From Winogradskyella pelagia (GTDB lineage Bacteria > Bacteroidota > Bacteroidia > Flavobacteriales > Flavobacteriaceae), in contig NZ_JAGEVF010000002.1 of NCBI RefSeq assembly GCF_017581965.1, forward strand, positions 1 through 64,000: a stretch of DNA of 64,000 nt. Direction: 5' to 3'. Under the pieces are notes generated by a model. The model searched no databases. It saw only the letters and a list, made by a program, of their open reading frames with translations, and was not told the origin of the DNA. Within the stretch, counting starts at the first letter, position 1; the number at the start of each line of letters is the position of its first letter. This document shows positions 51,436 through 60,584 of this stretch, piece by piece. The position numbers and the translations under genes are program-made.

Positions 51436-51912
51436 TTATGAACAGGACATATCGGCAACGATTTTCCATTGCCCATCAATTTTTTTAAATACAAGCATAA
51501 AAATTCCATCTGCATTCCCTGCGTCTCGGTCTAGATGAAATTGGCCCATTACCCAATATGCATTAGCTTCAATTTTTGAGATATCTGTAATGTCAAAACT
51601 GAGAGTGCCACTTTCTGCTTTGGTTGGAAAATTCATTTTATAGCGAGCTAAAGTAGCATCCCAACCACGAGTAAGACCACTTTTGCCATAAAATTTCAAA
51701 TTGTCACTTTTCCAATAGGTTTCCATAAAGCCTTCAATGTCTTGCTCATTCCACGTTTTAGTTTGTTGCTCTAGAACAAGCCGTATTGCTGCTTCAGCTA
51801 AACTTGGACTGTCCAAGTAGCTCGATGGAGACTCCGTAGTAGTGACATCAGCTTTTACACTGATACAGGAGATAAAAAGACAGGATAGTATACAAATGAC
51901 AAAATATTTCAT
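51436..51912 (-). CDS. SnoaL/DUF4440-like lipoprotein
   Basis: 158 aa. Lipobox LFISC (Cys about residue 16), short linker, then an NTF2-like domain: AIRLVLEQQTKTWNEQDIEGFMETYWKSDNLKFYG, VLGQ-type region YWVMGQFHLDRDAGN and LVFKKIDGQWKIVADMSCS, which ends the protein. Small-ligand binding or a hydrolase/isomerase role is possible for the fold; the product is not known. Confidence 0.8.
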   Translation of the reverse strand: MKYFVICILSCLFISCISVKADVTTTESPSSYLDSPSLAEAAIRLVLEQQTKTWNEQDIEGFMETYWKSDNLKFYGKSGLTRGWDATLARYKMNFPTKAESGTLSFDITDISKIEANAYWVMGQFHLDRDAGNADGIFMLVFKKIDGQWKIVADMSCS

Positions 51913-51954
51913 GCGTATTATATTTTAGTTGATTATAAAAGTAACAACTAAATT

Positions 51955-53055
51955 TTAAAGGGCATTCTTTTGGTTTTTAAAAAATGCATTAGCCTGTAAT
52001 TGCATTAACTCACGAGCCTTTTTACGTTTATAGTTCATTACGTCTTCTTCGTCGGCAATTTCCATATAAACTTTGTTGTTGACCTCATTGTCAGTTTTCA
52101 ATAACAATTTGCGCTCTGTTACTTTTTGAAGTGTCCAAGTTTTAACAGTCGTTTCTTGGTCTTGCAGACGGTAATCATATTCGCCTTTAGGGGATATCAA
52201 TTTGGCAAATATGGGCGAGGTTTCAATAGCTAGAAAAAGTAAGAAGATAAAAAATGAAGGCAACCATGGTAATTGGCCAAGCGCATTGACGCGAGCCATT
52301 AATCCATCAAAATTATCAATAATGGGTTGGGAATCCGTAACACTAGATTTATAGTCGGTTTGAAGGGTTGAAATTTCACCCTCAAGAGCTGTAATTTTGG
52401 CTTTGTTTTCTGCTTTAAGGTTCTGAAGGTCAGCTAGGGCTGCGTCATGTTTTTCTCGTTTTTCTTTATAAACTGGACCTTTACCTAATTTCATGGTGCC
52501 AGAAGTACCTTCGGCTTCAGTTATGTAAGTGCTATAAAGCGCATCGACCTCAACTTCCTTAGTATCTATTTGTGCTTGTAAGCTAGATATTTGCGTTTCT
52601 AAAGCAGCAATTTTAGGGTTGTATTGTTCTGCAATTTGATTTTGATTGGCCAGGGTCAGTTCGTTTTTCTGCTCTAGCAATACTTGATTAATTTCCTTTT
52701 CAAAAATCTTTAATTCTAAAGGTTTGGAAATGACCACTGCTATAATTACTGCCAAAAGTATTCTTGGTGTTGCTTGCAAAAGTTCGTCCAGAGCACTATC
52801 GCGTTTCTTAATCGTTGATACAATATAGCGGTCTAAGTTGAAAATAAGAAGTCCCCAAACAATACCAAAACCTATCGAAGCAAAAACATTGTCAAAAACT
52901 GTGTATAAAGCATAACTACAGGCAATAGTAGCCATAAGAGCTGTAAAAAAAACAGTTGCCCCAACGCCAGCATATTTATTTTGCTCGCCATTGGAGCATT
53001 CGTTTAAAATTTGTGAATCCGCACCGGAGCACAGGATAAAGAATTGCTTTAGCAT
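51955..53055 (-). CDS. DUF4407 membrane protein
   Basis: 366-aa protein. Four membrane helices (about 29-52, 57-78, 90-112, 257-280), a long coiled-coil part about 115-240 (NQVLLEQKNELTLANQNQIAEQYNPKIAALE), and a basic C-terminal tail. ILCSGADSQILNEC near the start is the DUF4407 signature. Function unknown. Divergent from the deacylase gene; its upstream region has the first copy of the 26-bp repeat. Confidence 0.88.
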   Translation of the reverse strand: MLKQFFILCSGADSQILNECSNGEQNKYAGVGATVFFTALMATIACSYALYTVFDNVFASIGFGIVWGLLIFNLDRYIVSTIKKRDSALDELLQATPRILLAVIIAVVISKPLELKIFEKEINQVLLEQKNELTLANQNQIAEQYNPKIAALETQISSLQAQIDTKEVEVDALYSTYITEAEGTSGTMKLGKGPVYKEKREKHDAALADLQNLKAENKAKITALEGEISTLQTDYKSSVTDSQPIIDNFDGLMARVNALGQLPWLPSFFIFLLFLAIETSPIFAKLISPKGEYDYRLQDQETTVKTWTLQKVTERKLLLKTDNEVNNKVYMEIADEEDVMNYKRKKARELMQLQANAFFKNQKNAL

Positions 53056-53064
53056 AAGAAGTTC

Positions 53065-53090
53065 GATTTTGATTGATGTCTATTAGAACG
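53065..53090. repeat. 26-bp direct repeat, left copy
   Basis: Starts GATTTTGATTGATG and ends TCTATTAGAACG; identical to 54352-54377. Lies 10 bases upstream of the DUF4407 start and 106 bases before the deacylase start. Confidence 0.9.
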
Positions 53091-53123
53091 CTAAATCCTT
53101 GTAAATGTTACATTTTAAACGAT

Positions 53124-53148
53124 AAATTAAGGGGTAGATCCTTAATTT
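53124..53148. repeat. 9-bp inverted repeat upstream of the lipid A deacylase gene
   Basis: AAATTAAGG and CCTTAATTT around seven bases (GGTAGAT). A possible operator; it lies 48 bases before the ATG at 53196. Confidence 0.6.
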
Positions 53149-53195
53149 TAAATAAAATTTAGTTTTTTTGTGAGAACTGGTAAAAGTGAAGCCTA

Positions 53196-54353
53196 ATGAA
53201 AAATCAATATTTATACCTCTATTTCCTGTTAGTTGTTTTAACCTTTTCATTAGAGGCCCAAGTAAATGATGATGGTAGGTTCAGAACCATTCAATTAAGC
53301 GGTCATTCAGGAGCTCATCTATATGGAGGCGAAGGTTTAGATGAAGAAACCTTGGCTGGTTATGGCGCTTTTGAAGTAAGGTATGCTTGGCAAAATAGCA
53401 ATACGGAAAGTTGGGCCAGTCAATATGGATATCCTTCTTATGGTATTGGGTTTTATTCTGGTTTTATCGGCGATCCTCAAATATTTGGAAATCCCAATGC
53501 GCTTTTTGGCTTTATAAATTTTCCTATCAGCAAACCTTTTCGCCGAAATGCATTTAATATAGAACCAGCTTTAGGTCTCACCTATAACCTTGAGCCTTTT
53601 AATTCTGAAACCAATCCTACTAACGATGCTATTGGTTCTAGGGTGACCGTATATTTCAATCTCAATTTTGGCTGGACCTTCAAATGGACCAAGGAAATGG
53701 ATATTGTTTATGGTATAGATTTTACCCATTTTAGCAATGGCCGAAGTAATACTCCTAATTGGGGACTAAATATGTTTGGTTTAAATCTTGGATTGAGATA
53801 CCACTATAATGCCGATGAGCATAAAATGAATAGCGATATTTACGAAAATCGTCAACTTCCGGCTAGGTTTAAGAGACCAGAACGGAAACTAAATACCAAA
53901 GTAGAAGATAATCAAAGTGTCAATGTTTATCTAGCGGGAGGAACCGTACAAACCTATCCTGAAAATGAAGATCAGAGTTTCAATGAAGAACGTTATTATA
54001 CGTTCTCAGCCGTTATTGATTACCAACATAAGTTCAACAACATGCACAGCGTATCTGCTGGTTTAGACTATTTCTACGATGGGAGTTTAGAAGCCCGTTT
54101 TCCTAATGATAATAGCCAATATAGTTTAGTAGGTATCCATGGTGGCTATGATTTTATGTTTTATAAATTTACGTTTGTAGGACATCTTGGGACCTACCTT
54201 ACTGATAACAGAGGCAAAGACCCTTATTTTACAAGAGTTGCCCTAAGATATGATTTGTTTGACTGGAGCTACGCTCAAGTAGGTTTGAAAACGGATGGTT
54301 TTGCCGCAGATTGGATAGAATTTGGGATTGGCTTCCGTCCTTTTAGATGGTGA
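53196..54353 (+). CDS. PagL-like acyloxyacyl hydrolase / lipid A 3-O-deacylase
   Basis: 385 aa. Signal MKNQYLYLYFLLVVLTFSLEAQ, then an eight-stranded barrel-type outer-membrane enzyme. IVYGIDFTHFSNGRSNTPNWGLNMFGLNLGLRY holds the PagL catalytic His-x-Ser and N-G-R features; a second, less conserved barrel-like half follows residue 210 (KLNTKVEDNQSVNVYLAGG onward), longer than classic PagL (about 170 aa). Probably removes an acyl chain from lipid A. Flanked on both sides by a 26-bp direct repeat. Confidence 0.8.
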   Translation: MKNQYLYLYFLLVVLTFSLEAQVNDDGRFRTIQLSGHSGAHLYGGEGLDEETLAGYGAFEVRYAWQNSNTESWASQYGYPSYGIGFYSGFIGDPQIFGNPNALFGFINFPISKPFRRNAFNIEPALGLTYNLEPFNSETNPTNDAIGSRVTVYFNLNFGWTFKWTKEMDIVYGIDFTHFSNGRSNTPNWGLNMFGLNLGLRYHYNADEHKMNSDIYENRQLPARFKRPERKLNTKVEDNQSVNVYLAGGTVQTYPENEDQSFNEERYYTFSAVIDYQHKFNNMHSVSAGLDYFYDGSLEARFPNDNSQYSLVGIHGGYDFMFYKFTFVGHLGTYLTDNRGKDPYFTRVALRYDLFDWSYAQVGLKTDGFAADWIEFGIGFRPFRW

Positions 54354-54377
54354 TTTTGATTGATGTCTATTAGAACG
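54352..54377. repeat. 26-bp direct repeat, right copy
   Basis: Identical to 53065-53090. It begins within the stop codon of the deacylase gene. Similarity weakly continues (TAaATCCT versus TAtATCCT). Confidence 0.9.
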
Positions 54378-54487
54378 TTATATCCTATGTTTTGTTAAAG
54401 TGAAGAGTAAAAAAAGCCTCAACTGAAGAGACTTTTTTTTAGTACCAAAGACTATTTCCTTAAAATAAGGGTAAAGCCCACTTCCAT

Positions 54488-57460
54488 TTAATCAACTTTT
54501 TTATAAAATATTGTGGATTCCTTTGAGTTTCCTTTGTCGTAAAATTCAAAAAGCTGAGAGTACACGGTTTGTAAATCTTCGTTGCTCATTGCAGTTGAGC
54601 TATTGTTATAGAAATGTAGCGTATTAATATTTCCTTTGATAAAGTCTACATTAGCTTTAGGATGCTGCTCAATATAGCTTTCAAGTGCATTGAAAGTAGA
54701 TTCCTTTCCATTTAACTTATAGGTTAAAGGCTTAGTTTGGTTTTTACTTGCTTTTAGCAGTAAATAGCGCCTCATGTAGTCTTCGTTTTTGGCTTTAGCC
54801 ATAGTTTTAGGGACATCGGTTTTTGGAATACCTTCTTTAAAAATTATTGTTTTTTTTGTTTTGGTATTTGACAAAACTGTAATGATAACTGGTGGTAATT
54901 TGGTGTTATTGTCATCCTTAATATCAAAAATTGTAATGACATCACCATCTGAAACTTTATTTAAATTTCCGATACTGATTTTGGAAATAGTATTGCCGTT
55001 GATAACATCGGTTTTAACTCCAGGAATTTTTAGTTTAAACCGTGAAACCTTGCCTTTAGAAAGGGTCAACTTCAATGATTTGATAGCGTCAATGGTCAAT
55101 TGAATGCTATTATTCTGTACTGCTCTACCATTAATAAACATGACAATGTTTTCTTCCATAGTTTTGGTTTCAGGAACCTCTACCACTTCAATCACTTCTC
55201 CGTTGTCCATTTCAAAAGTGAGCGAATTTTTAGATTCGTTTTTAACGTCAATAACCTTCGGTTTTTCTGGTGCAGGAGGCGGTGGAGGTGGTGGTGGAGG
55301 TGGTGGAGGTGGAGGTGGAAAACTTGGCCATGGCTCTGCTACTTTCTTCTGAGCTTCTGTCATCATTTCGTAAACAGCTTTGTGTTTTTTCACCTCGTTT
55401 TGTTTTACAATAAGATTTGTGTAATTGTTGCTCGCTTCTGCTTTTGCCATAGCAGTATTTAGTTTTTTAGCCCAAACATCGTATTCTGCAATTTCAATAA
55501 CTGTAGGTCTTTCTGGTGCTGGTGCTGGAGGTGGTAGGGTAGCGAATTTTTCAGGGAAGGATTCAGCATTTTCTCGTTGTTCCGCACTCATTGAATCGTA
55601 AATCGCTTTAAATCTTTTATAGTCTTTTAGTTTTACAATTGGATATTCATTAGAGTTGTCTTTATTCGCTTTGGCTATCTGTTTATTACATTTTTTGGCC
55701 CATGCATTGTATTGTTCAATTTGTTTTTTGGTTGGTTTTTGCTGTAATGGAGTACGACTCTTAATAGCGAAAGGCGTATTACCCTGTGATCTGTTTACTT
55801 CTTGAGTTGGTGTTACAATACGATGAAAACCATAATCAAGTAAGGAGTTATAAATAAACCAAGTTTCTTTATCAGAAATCTCTTGAGATGAAGTTACATG
55901 GATATTTAAAACCTTATTTCGTTCCTCAGTGGTAATATCTCTGTGTAATTGATTAAATACCGTAACAAATGTTTTTTTTGTGGCTTTAATGCCATCTATC
56001 AGATAAGAGTTGTCACCCAAAATATTTAAATCAATACTTCTTGCGTAGATTTTATTTTTGTCAGAACTCGATAGTCGAACCATATAGTTGCCATCTTCAT
56101 CCTTTTGTGTTGTCATCTCTGTGCGTTTACCTTTGTTATTTGTGGCAATAGATTTTGCTTGCTCGGCAGTAATGTTTTTACCATCCAGAAAAAAGGAAGC
56201 ACCTTTCTCTTCCATTTCTAAGATATACTCCAAAAATGTCGGGTTGTACGAGGCTTTTTGTTCTGTTTTGGGTAGTTGAATTTTGCTTGGATTTAATAAA
56301 AGATCGTATTTCTTGATTAAGGTCAATACGCCTTTCATCATTTCTGGTGAAGACTGCTTTTCTCCTTCTACATTTATGGTATAGTTTTGAGGTGTTCTTA
56401 GGTTTTGCAAAACCTTTTCTAATGATTTGAGATCACCAAGTTCGCCATTTATAAAGAGTTCTTCCTTTTTATTAATTAACACCGTTAAAATAGTTTTAGG
56501 AATTTTTTGCTCCTCAATTGTTGAGTCATAATCATTATTAGGGTTCTCTAATCCATCTTTAATAAGATTAACAACATCTGTTGTTTCCTTTTCAACATAT
56601 TTCTTTTCAGCAAAACTGTAAAAAAGAACGGCAATAATGGGTAAGAGTAGTAAACTACTTAACCAAATTCTGGTTTTTGAGGTTCGTGTTGTCATAACTG
56701 TAAATCGTTTTTTGATGGATGAATAATTGATGGCACTCGCTAATTTGTGATTAGAAGTACTTGATGAAAATTGTAATAAAATATGCTGATAGTTTTGAGT
56801 TGCTATGCCTTGATTTATAACAGCATGATCAGCTAAAAATTCATGATTGAGTTTAATGTGATATTTTAATATATAAATCATTGGATGAAACCAAAAGAGT
56901 ATTTGCACGAGTTCTATAAGCAGTATATCCGCACTGTGGAATTGTTTAGCGTGGGTTTCTTCATGGATGAGCACCTCTTTTGGGATGTTGTTATTGTTGT
57001 ATTTGTCCTTATTAAGAAATATATATCGGAAGAATGAGTGTGGCGTTCGATAGTGGTCTAGCAGCACATAGATAAACGCCCCAATGGTTAATTGCTCGTG
57101 CTTATGTATAACGCGATATAACTTAAAAAGATTTGCAATAAATCTAAACCCGAATAGCACTACACCTATGCCGTAAAACGCCCAAAGCAGTAGTGACCAG
57201 TTAAAAGGCTCTTGTATTTCAACTGGAACGTCCGTTAGAATAGGTTCAAATGGAATTACCATAGTTGCAATATCATTGGTGCTTACCACTGGTTCTATAT
57301 ATTCGGTAATTGTTAATAGTGGAATAATAGCAGATACTACAAGAGTTCCAATAAGATAAAATCGTTTAAAGTTATGATTCTTTTGACGCTCTAACAGTGC
57401 ATAATAGACTGACCAGAACACAAACAGACAAGCTGTGAATTTTAAGAGATAGATAGCCAT
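54488..57460 (-). CDS. BlaR1-type M56 metallopeptidase with proline-rich, repeat-bearing tail
   Basis: 990-aa membrane sensor protease. N-terminal helices (about 4-22, 35-52, 88-108), zinc motif HEETH at 166-170 with LNHEFLADHAVI as the third ligand region, and a fourth helix about 266-285 (WLSSLLLLPIIAVLFYSF). The long outer region holds two tandem ~75-residue units with YNAWAKKCNKQIAKA and YDVWAKKLNTAMAKA (from about 573 and 653), a run of 15 Pro at about 714-728 (DNA 55274-55318), and a beta-rich C-terminal part. No beta-lactam-sensor domain. Three bases after BlaI, so in one operon with it. Confidence 0.9.
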   Translation of the reverse strand: MAIYLLKFTACLFVFWSVYYALLERQKNHNFKRFYLIGTLVVSAIIPLLTITEYIEPVVSTNDIATMVIPFEPILTDVPVEIQEPFNWSLLLWAFYGIGVVLFGFRFIANLFKLYRVIHKHEQLTIGAFIYVLLDHYRTPHSFFRYIFLNKDKYNNNNIPKEVLIHEETHAKQFHSADILLIELVQILFWFHPMIYILKYHIKLNHEFLADHAVINQGIATQNYQHILLQFSSSTSNHKLASAINYSSIKKRFTVMTTRTSKTRIWLSSLLLLPIIAVLFYSFAEKKYVEKETTDVVNLIKDGLENPNNDYDSTIEEQKIPKTILTVLINKKEELFINGELGDLKSLEKVLQNLRTPQNYTINVEGEKQSSPEMMKGVLTLIKKYDLLLNPSKIQLPKTEQKASYNPTFLEYILEMEEKGASFFLDGKNITAEQAKSIATNNKGKRTEMTTQKDEDGNYMVRLSSSDKNKIYARSIDLNILGDNSYLIDGIKATKKTFVTVFNQLHRDITTEERNKVLNIHVTSSQEISDKETWFIYNSLLDYGFHRIVTPTQEVNRSQGNTPFAIKSRTPLQQKPTKKQIEQYNAWAKKCNKQIAKANKDNSNEYPIVKLKDYKRFKAIYDSMSAEQRENAESFPEKFATLPPPAPAPERPTVIEIAEYDVWAKKLNTAMAKAEASNNYTNLIVKQNEVKKHKAVYEMMTEAQKKVAEPWPSFPPPPPPPPPPPPPPPAPEKPKVIDVKNESKNSLTFEMDNGEVIEVVEVPETKTMEENIVMFINGRAVQNNSIQLTIDAIKSLKLTLSKGKVSRFKLKIPGVKTDVINGNTISKISIGNLNKVSDGDVITIFDIKDDNNTKLPPVIITVLSNTKTKKTIIFKEGIPKTDVPKTMAKAKNEDYMRRYLLLKASKNQTKPLTYKLNGKESTFNALESYIEQHPKANVDFIKGNINTLHFYNNSSTAMSNEDLQTVYSQLFEFYDKGNSKESTIFYKKVD
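55274..55318. repeat. GGT/GGA triplet tract coding for 15 prolines
   Basis: Fifteen CCN codons in a row within the second BlaR1 gene, read on the minus strand. A triplet tract like this can change length by slippage without breaking the frame. Confidence 0.85.
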
Positions 57461-57462
57461 CC

Positions 57463-57828
57463 TTACTTGCTTTTTAGTTCTTTATCAATAATTGCTTTAA
57501 GCTCCTCGAGTTCGGTTTTACTTAAATCGGTTTTTCGAGTAAAAAACGATGCAAATTGAGAGGCACTATCATTAAAAAAGGTTTTGATTAAACCATTAAC
57601 ATGTTTTGAGAAGTAGTCTTCCTTTTTAACTAAAGGATAGTACTCTCTTGATTTTCCATAGGTTTTATAGTTTACAAAACCCTTCCCTATCATACGTTTT
57701 AGCAATGTCGCTACAGTTGTTGTCGCTGGCTTTGGCTCAGGATAGATATCTAACAAGTCCTTCATAAAAGCTTTTTCAAGCTTCCACAGGTATTGCATTA
57801 ACTGTTCTTCTGTTTTTGATAATTGCAT
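57463..57828 (-). CDS. BlaI/MecI-family repressor (second copy)
   Basis: 121-aa winged-helix repressor. LSKTEEQLMQYLWKLEKAFMKDLLDIYPEPKPATTTVATLLKRMIGKGFVNYKTYG is the DNA-binding part; VNGLIKTFFNDSASQFASFFTRKTDLSKTELEEL is the dimer part. Similar plan to the repressor at 35576, but diverged in the recognition helix (TTTVATLLKR versus YNTVSTIIRI). Followed after 2 bases by its BlaR1. Its promoter contains its likely operator. Confidence 0.92.
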   Translation of the reverse strand: MQLSKTEEQLMQYLWKLEKAFMKDLLDIYPEPKPATTTVATLLKRMIGKGFVNYKTYGKSREYYPLVKKEDYFSKHVNGLIKTFFNDSASQFASFFTRKTDLSKTELEELKAIIDKELKSK

Positions 57829-57850
57829 ATTCTACGTTTTTAGAACTAAC

Positions 57851-57864
57851 TCTACAAATGTAGA
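57851..57864 (-). promoter_or_regulatory. BlaI-type operator overlapping the -7 box
   Basis: TCTACA-AA-TGTAGA dyad of the TACA/TGTA type known for BlaI/MecI. Read on the minus strand it contains TACATTTG (57862-57855), a -7 box. Repressor binding would block the promoter directly. It is also 8 bases before the ATG at 57872 of the divergent peptidase. Confidence 0.7.
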
Positions 57865-57871
57865 ATAAAAA

Positions 57872-59329
57872 ATGAAATATCCAATAGAAAACGCCAAAAA
57901 AACAACAAATGCGTATCTTTATGGTCTTAAACACCCCATTATGCTAAGAGTATATTCTATACTTATTTTCTTTTTATTAGGCATTCAATTGCTTGTTGCT
58001 CAATCCGTGCAGGATATTATAAATCAGGTAAGTCAACCAAATTTAGAATTAGTTGTTGCCGAGCTCTCAGGTGAACAAGCGACACTTATTAACGGTACTA
58101 CTCAAACTATAGCAAGTCGTGTGCAAAGCAATAATGATTTAACAGCAGAGTATCTTGAGGAGCGGTTTTCTGCTCTTCCTAGTCTTAACGTCGAAGTTCA
58201 AAACTTTAATACTAGCGGTAAAAATGTGATTGCAACCCAATTAGGACAAACAAATCCAGATGAAATTTATTTGGTTTGTGCGCATTATGATTCGGTTACT
58301 ACATTTTGCGCCGATGATAATGCCACTGGTGTAGCGGCAGTTCTTGAAATCGCAAGAATACTCAGTACACAATGTATTGATAAAACAATAGTTTATGCGT
58401 TATGGGATGAGGAAGAGATAGGCCTAAGAGGTGCTAATTTTTATGCGCAAGAAGCGGCTGATGCTAGTAATGGAAATACCAGAGATAATATTATCGCTGT
58501 ATTAAATATGGATATGATTGGTTATGATGGTGATGCGCCTGGTACGCCAGGCGATAACGATTTTGATATAGACGTAAGGGATATTGCAAATTCACTTACT
58601 ATTAAAGACGATTTGTTAAACCTATTAAACATGTACACCTTTGATTTAAATCCTATTGTGGTTGATCCTGGCACTTCTGCAAGTGACCATTCACGTTTTT
58701 GGCAGCAAAATTATTCTGCGGTATTAGTAGGCGAGTCGTGGGAAACTAACGATCAAACACCAGATTATCATACAAGTAATGATCGAATAGATGATATCGA
58801 TTTTCCTTATATGACCGAGATTACAAAGTTAGTTGGTGCCTATCTTGCCACGAAGGTACAGCTGGTTGATTTAGATAATACGGTTACGGTGAATGGTACC
58901 AGTTTAAGTTCAAATGACCTTGGTGCAACCTATCAATGGATTAATTGCGATACATATATGCCAATTTCTGGAGCAAACCAACGTACTTTTACACCAAGTT
59001 CAAATGGCAATTATGCTGTTGAGGTTAGTAATGGAATTTGCACGGAACGCAGTACGTGTTTTAATTTCAATATCTTATCTACCGAATCTTTTGATGCTGA
59101 TGTAATTAATGTCTATCCAAACCCAACCAAGACATTACTTTTTATTGATAACCCTTTTAATTTAAAGTTATCTGCTGAAGTTATTGATATTTCAGGAAAA
59201 CAGATTTTAAAACAACAATCTACAAATCGTACAATTACATTGGATATAAAAAATCAACCCAAAGGTATCTATTTCGTAAAAGTAAATTCTAGCAGTAAAG
59301 CCTCGAGTTTTAAAATAGTAAAAGAATAG
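57872..59329 (+). CDS. M28 metallopeptidase with T9SS sorting domain
   Basis: 485 aa if started at 57872; ATG 57941 (MLRVYSILIFFLLGIQLLVAQ) gives a cleaner signal peptide and 462 aa. The catalytic M28 domain has zinc motifs VCAHYDSVTTFCADDNATGVAAVLEIAR, DEEEIGLRGANFYAQ, MDMIGYDGD and DHSRFWQ. The C-terminal ~85 residues with VINVYPNPTKTLLFI, VIDISGKQILKQQ and PKGIYFVKVNSSS is the type IX sorting domain. Probably a surface or secreted aminopeptidase. Shares its control region with the second BlaI/BlaR1 operon. Confidence 0.9.
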   Translation: MKYPIENAKKTTNAYLYGLKHPIMLRVYSILIFFLLGIQLLVAQSVQDIINQVSQPNLELVVAELSGEQATLINGTTQTIASRVQSNNDLTAEYLEERFSALPSLNVEVQNFNTSGKNVIATQLGQTNPDEIYLVCAHYDSVTTFCADDNATGVAAVLEIARILSTQCIDKTIVYALWDEEEIGLRGANFYAQEAADASNGNTRDNIIAVLNMDMIGYDGDAPGTPGDNDFDIDVRDIANSLTIKDDLLNLLNMYTFDLNPIVVDPGTSASDHSRFWQQNYSAVLVGESWETNDQTPDYHTSNDRIDDIDFPYMTEITKLVGAYLATKVQLVDLDNTVTVNGTSLSSNDLGATYQWINCDTYMPISGANQRTFTPSSNGNYAVEVSNGICTERSTCFNFNILSTESFDADVINVYPNPTKTLLFIDNPFNLKLSAEVIDISGKQILKQQSTNRTITLDIKNQPKGIYFVKVNSSSKASSFKIVKE

Positions 59330-59330
59330 C

Positions 59331-60584
59331 TTATCTATTGTAAGGTCTTTCATTAATCCAACGGAATCCTCTGCTCTTAAGAGGAAAGTTGTTTAGGTTC
59401 TTTAAGGTTAAAAGGACCTCTATACTATCATCCTCTAAAAGACCTTTTAAACGCAGCGTTTTCATGTCATATTCATAACTGATGTTAAGACTATCTTTAT
59501 CCCCCTCTGGGCTATACATACTAATTTTATGGGTTGCAGTATCAACGTTAAAATAGTAACGTTCTAATTGATTAGCCATGGTTTTAACTACAGACCTCCT
59601 TTTGCGTTCAAGAATTAAATAACGCCAGTATTCTTTATTTGTGATAAGTGGTAAAATGGTATCGCCGTTCTTAATAAATCGTTTGGTCTCCCAAATACCG
59701 TAAAACTCGGAAATATTGGCCTTGTTATTTGGACTACGTTTTTTTTCAGTATTGTATCCAAAAATTAAGGCAAAACTGAATACAAAGATGAAGCCAACCA
59801 ATTTAACCCAAAATAAAATATAGTGGTAGTCTTTTTCTTTAACTGGATGATAAGATGGTTCTATTTCAGTCGTCGAATTTCTTACAAAAGCATACCAAAA
59901 TCGCTTACTGTCGGATGCAAATAAGACAACAGCCATCAAAACGAGATGTATCGAAAACAGTTTTACAGGAATATCGAAAAATAGATTCATCATGGCAACT
60001 TGTGTCATCACTCCCATAATAATAAAAGAACCAAGCGCAATAGTTCGTCTAGGAATCAATAAAATGCCACCAATGATTTCCATTAGTCCAGCAAAGGCGC
60101 CAAAACCTTTAGAATAGCCCATATATGTCCAAGCCAAACCCATTGGAGACATTTCGCCAATAGGTTGCAGTAAACGGATTAGGGAAGGGCTTTGAAATTG
60201 AATTTGAAAGACTTTCACAAAGCCATAGGTAAACATGAAAATAATTAAGAATAGCCGTAATACGACTTTAAACCAATAATAAAAGGTGTTGTAATTAGGT
60301 CGTTTTCGATCAATTAAGGACCATAGTATAAAACAAAAAAAGGCTAAGACTACATTGACAAAGCAAGTAATATAAGCATAGGTATTATCACCACTTCCAA
60401 AGCCACTTCGGTCATACTCATAAGAAATACCTAAAACTTCTAATCCAATCCATCGAAATGGTGTTTCAAATAGTCCACTAAAGAACATCAAAAATATATA
60501 CAGCAGAAAATAACTGCAAACGAGTCTAAATGTCCATTTAGACCATCTGCTCCATATCTTGTCTTTCACTGGGTGTACCAGCAT
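59331..60584 (-). CDS. DoxX-like membrane protein
   Basis: 417 aa with about eight membrane helices. MLIFMFTYGFVKVFQIQFQSPSLIRLLQPIGEMSPMGLAWTYMGYS and GAFAGLMEIIGGILLIPRRTIALGSFI resemble DoxX/SURF4-like proteins; the C-terminal ~120 residues are soluble (TNKEYWRYLILERKRRSV, HKISMYSPEGDKDSLNISYEY). Function unknown. Overlaps by one base the peptidase that follows on the same strand. Confidence 0.7.
   Translation of the reverse strand: MLVHPVKDKIWSRWSKWTFRLVCSYFLLYIFLMFFSGLFETPFRWIGLEVLGISYEYDRSGFGSGDNTYAYITCFVNVVLAFFCFILWSLIDRKRPNYNTFYYWFKVVLRLFLIIFMFTYGFVKVFQIQFQSPSLIRLLQPIGEMSPMGLAWTYMGYSKGFGAFAGLMEIIGGILLIPRRTIALGSFIIMGVMTQVAMMNLFFDIPVKLFSIHLVLMAVVLFASDSKRFWYAFVRNSTTEIEPSYHPVKEKDYHYILFWVKLVGFIFVFSFALIFGYNTEKKRSPNNKANISEFYGIWETKRFIKNGDTILPLITNKEYWRYLILERKRRSVVKTMANQLERYYFNVDTATHKISMYSPEGDKDSLNISYEYDMKTLRLKGLLEDDSIEVLLTLKNLNNFPLKSRGFRWINERPYNR

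Noticed and set aside
55104..55352. Plus-strand frame with a long glycine run ending in the proline tract
   Set aside because: It is the mirror of the poly-Pro codons of the second BlaR1 gene, has no family features and lies fully inside that gene.
54488..57460. Beta-lactam resistance operon of the classic bla/mec type
   Set aside because: Neither BlaR1 protein has a penicillin-binding sensor domain and no beta-lactamase or PBP gene is adjacent.
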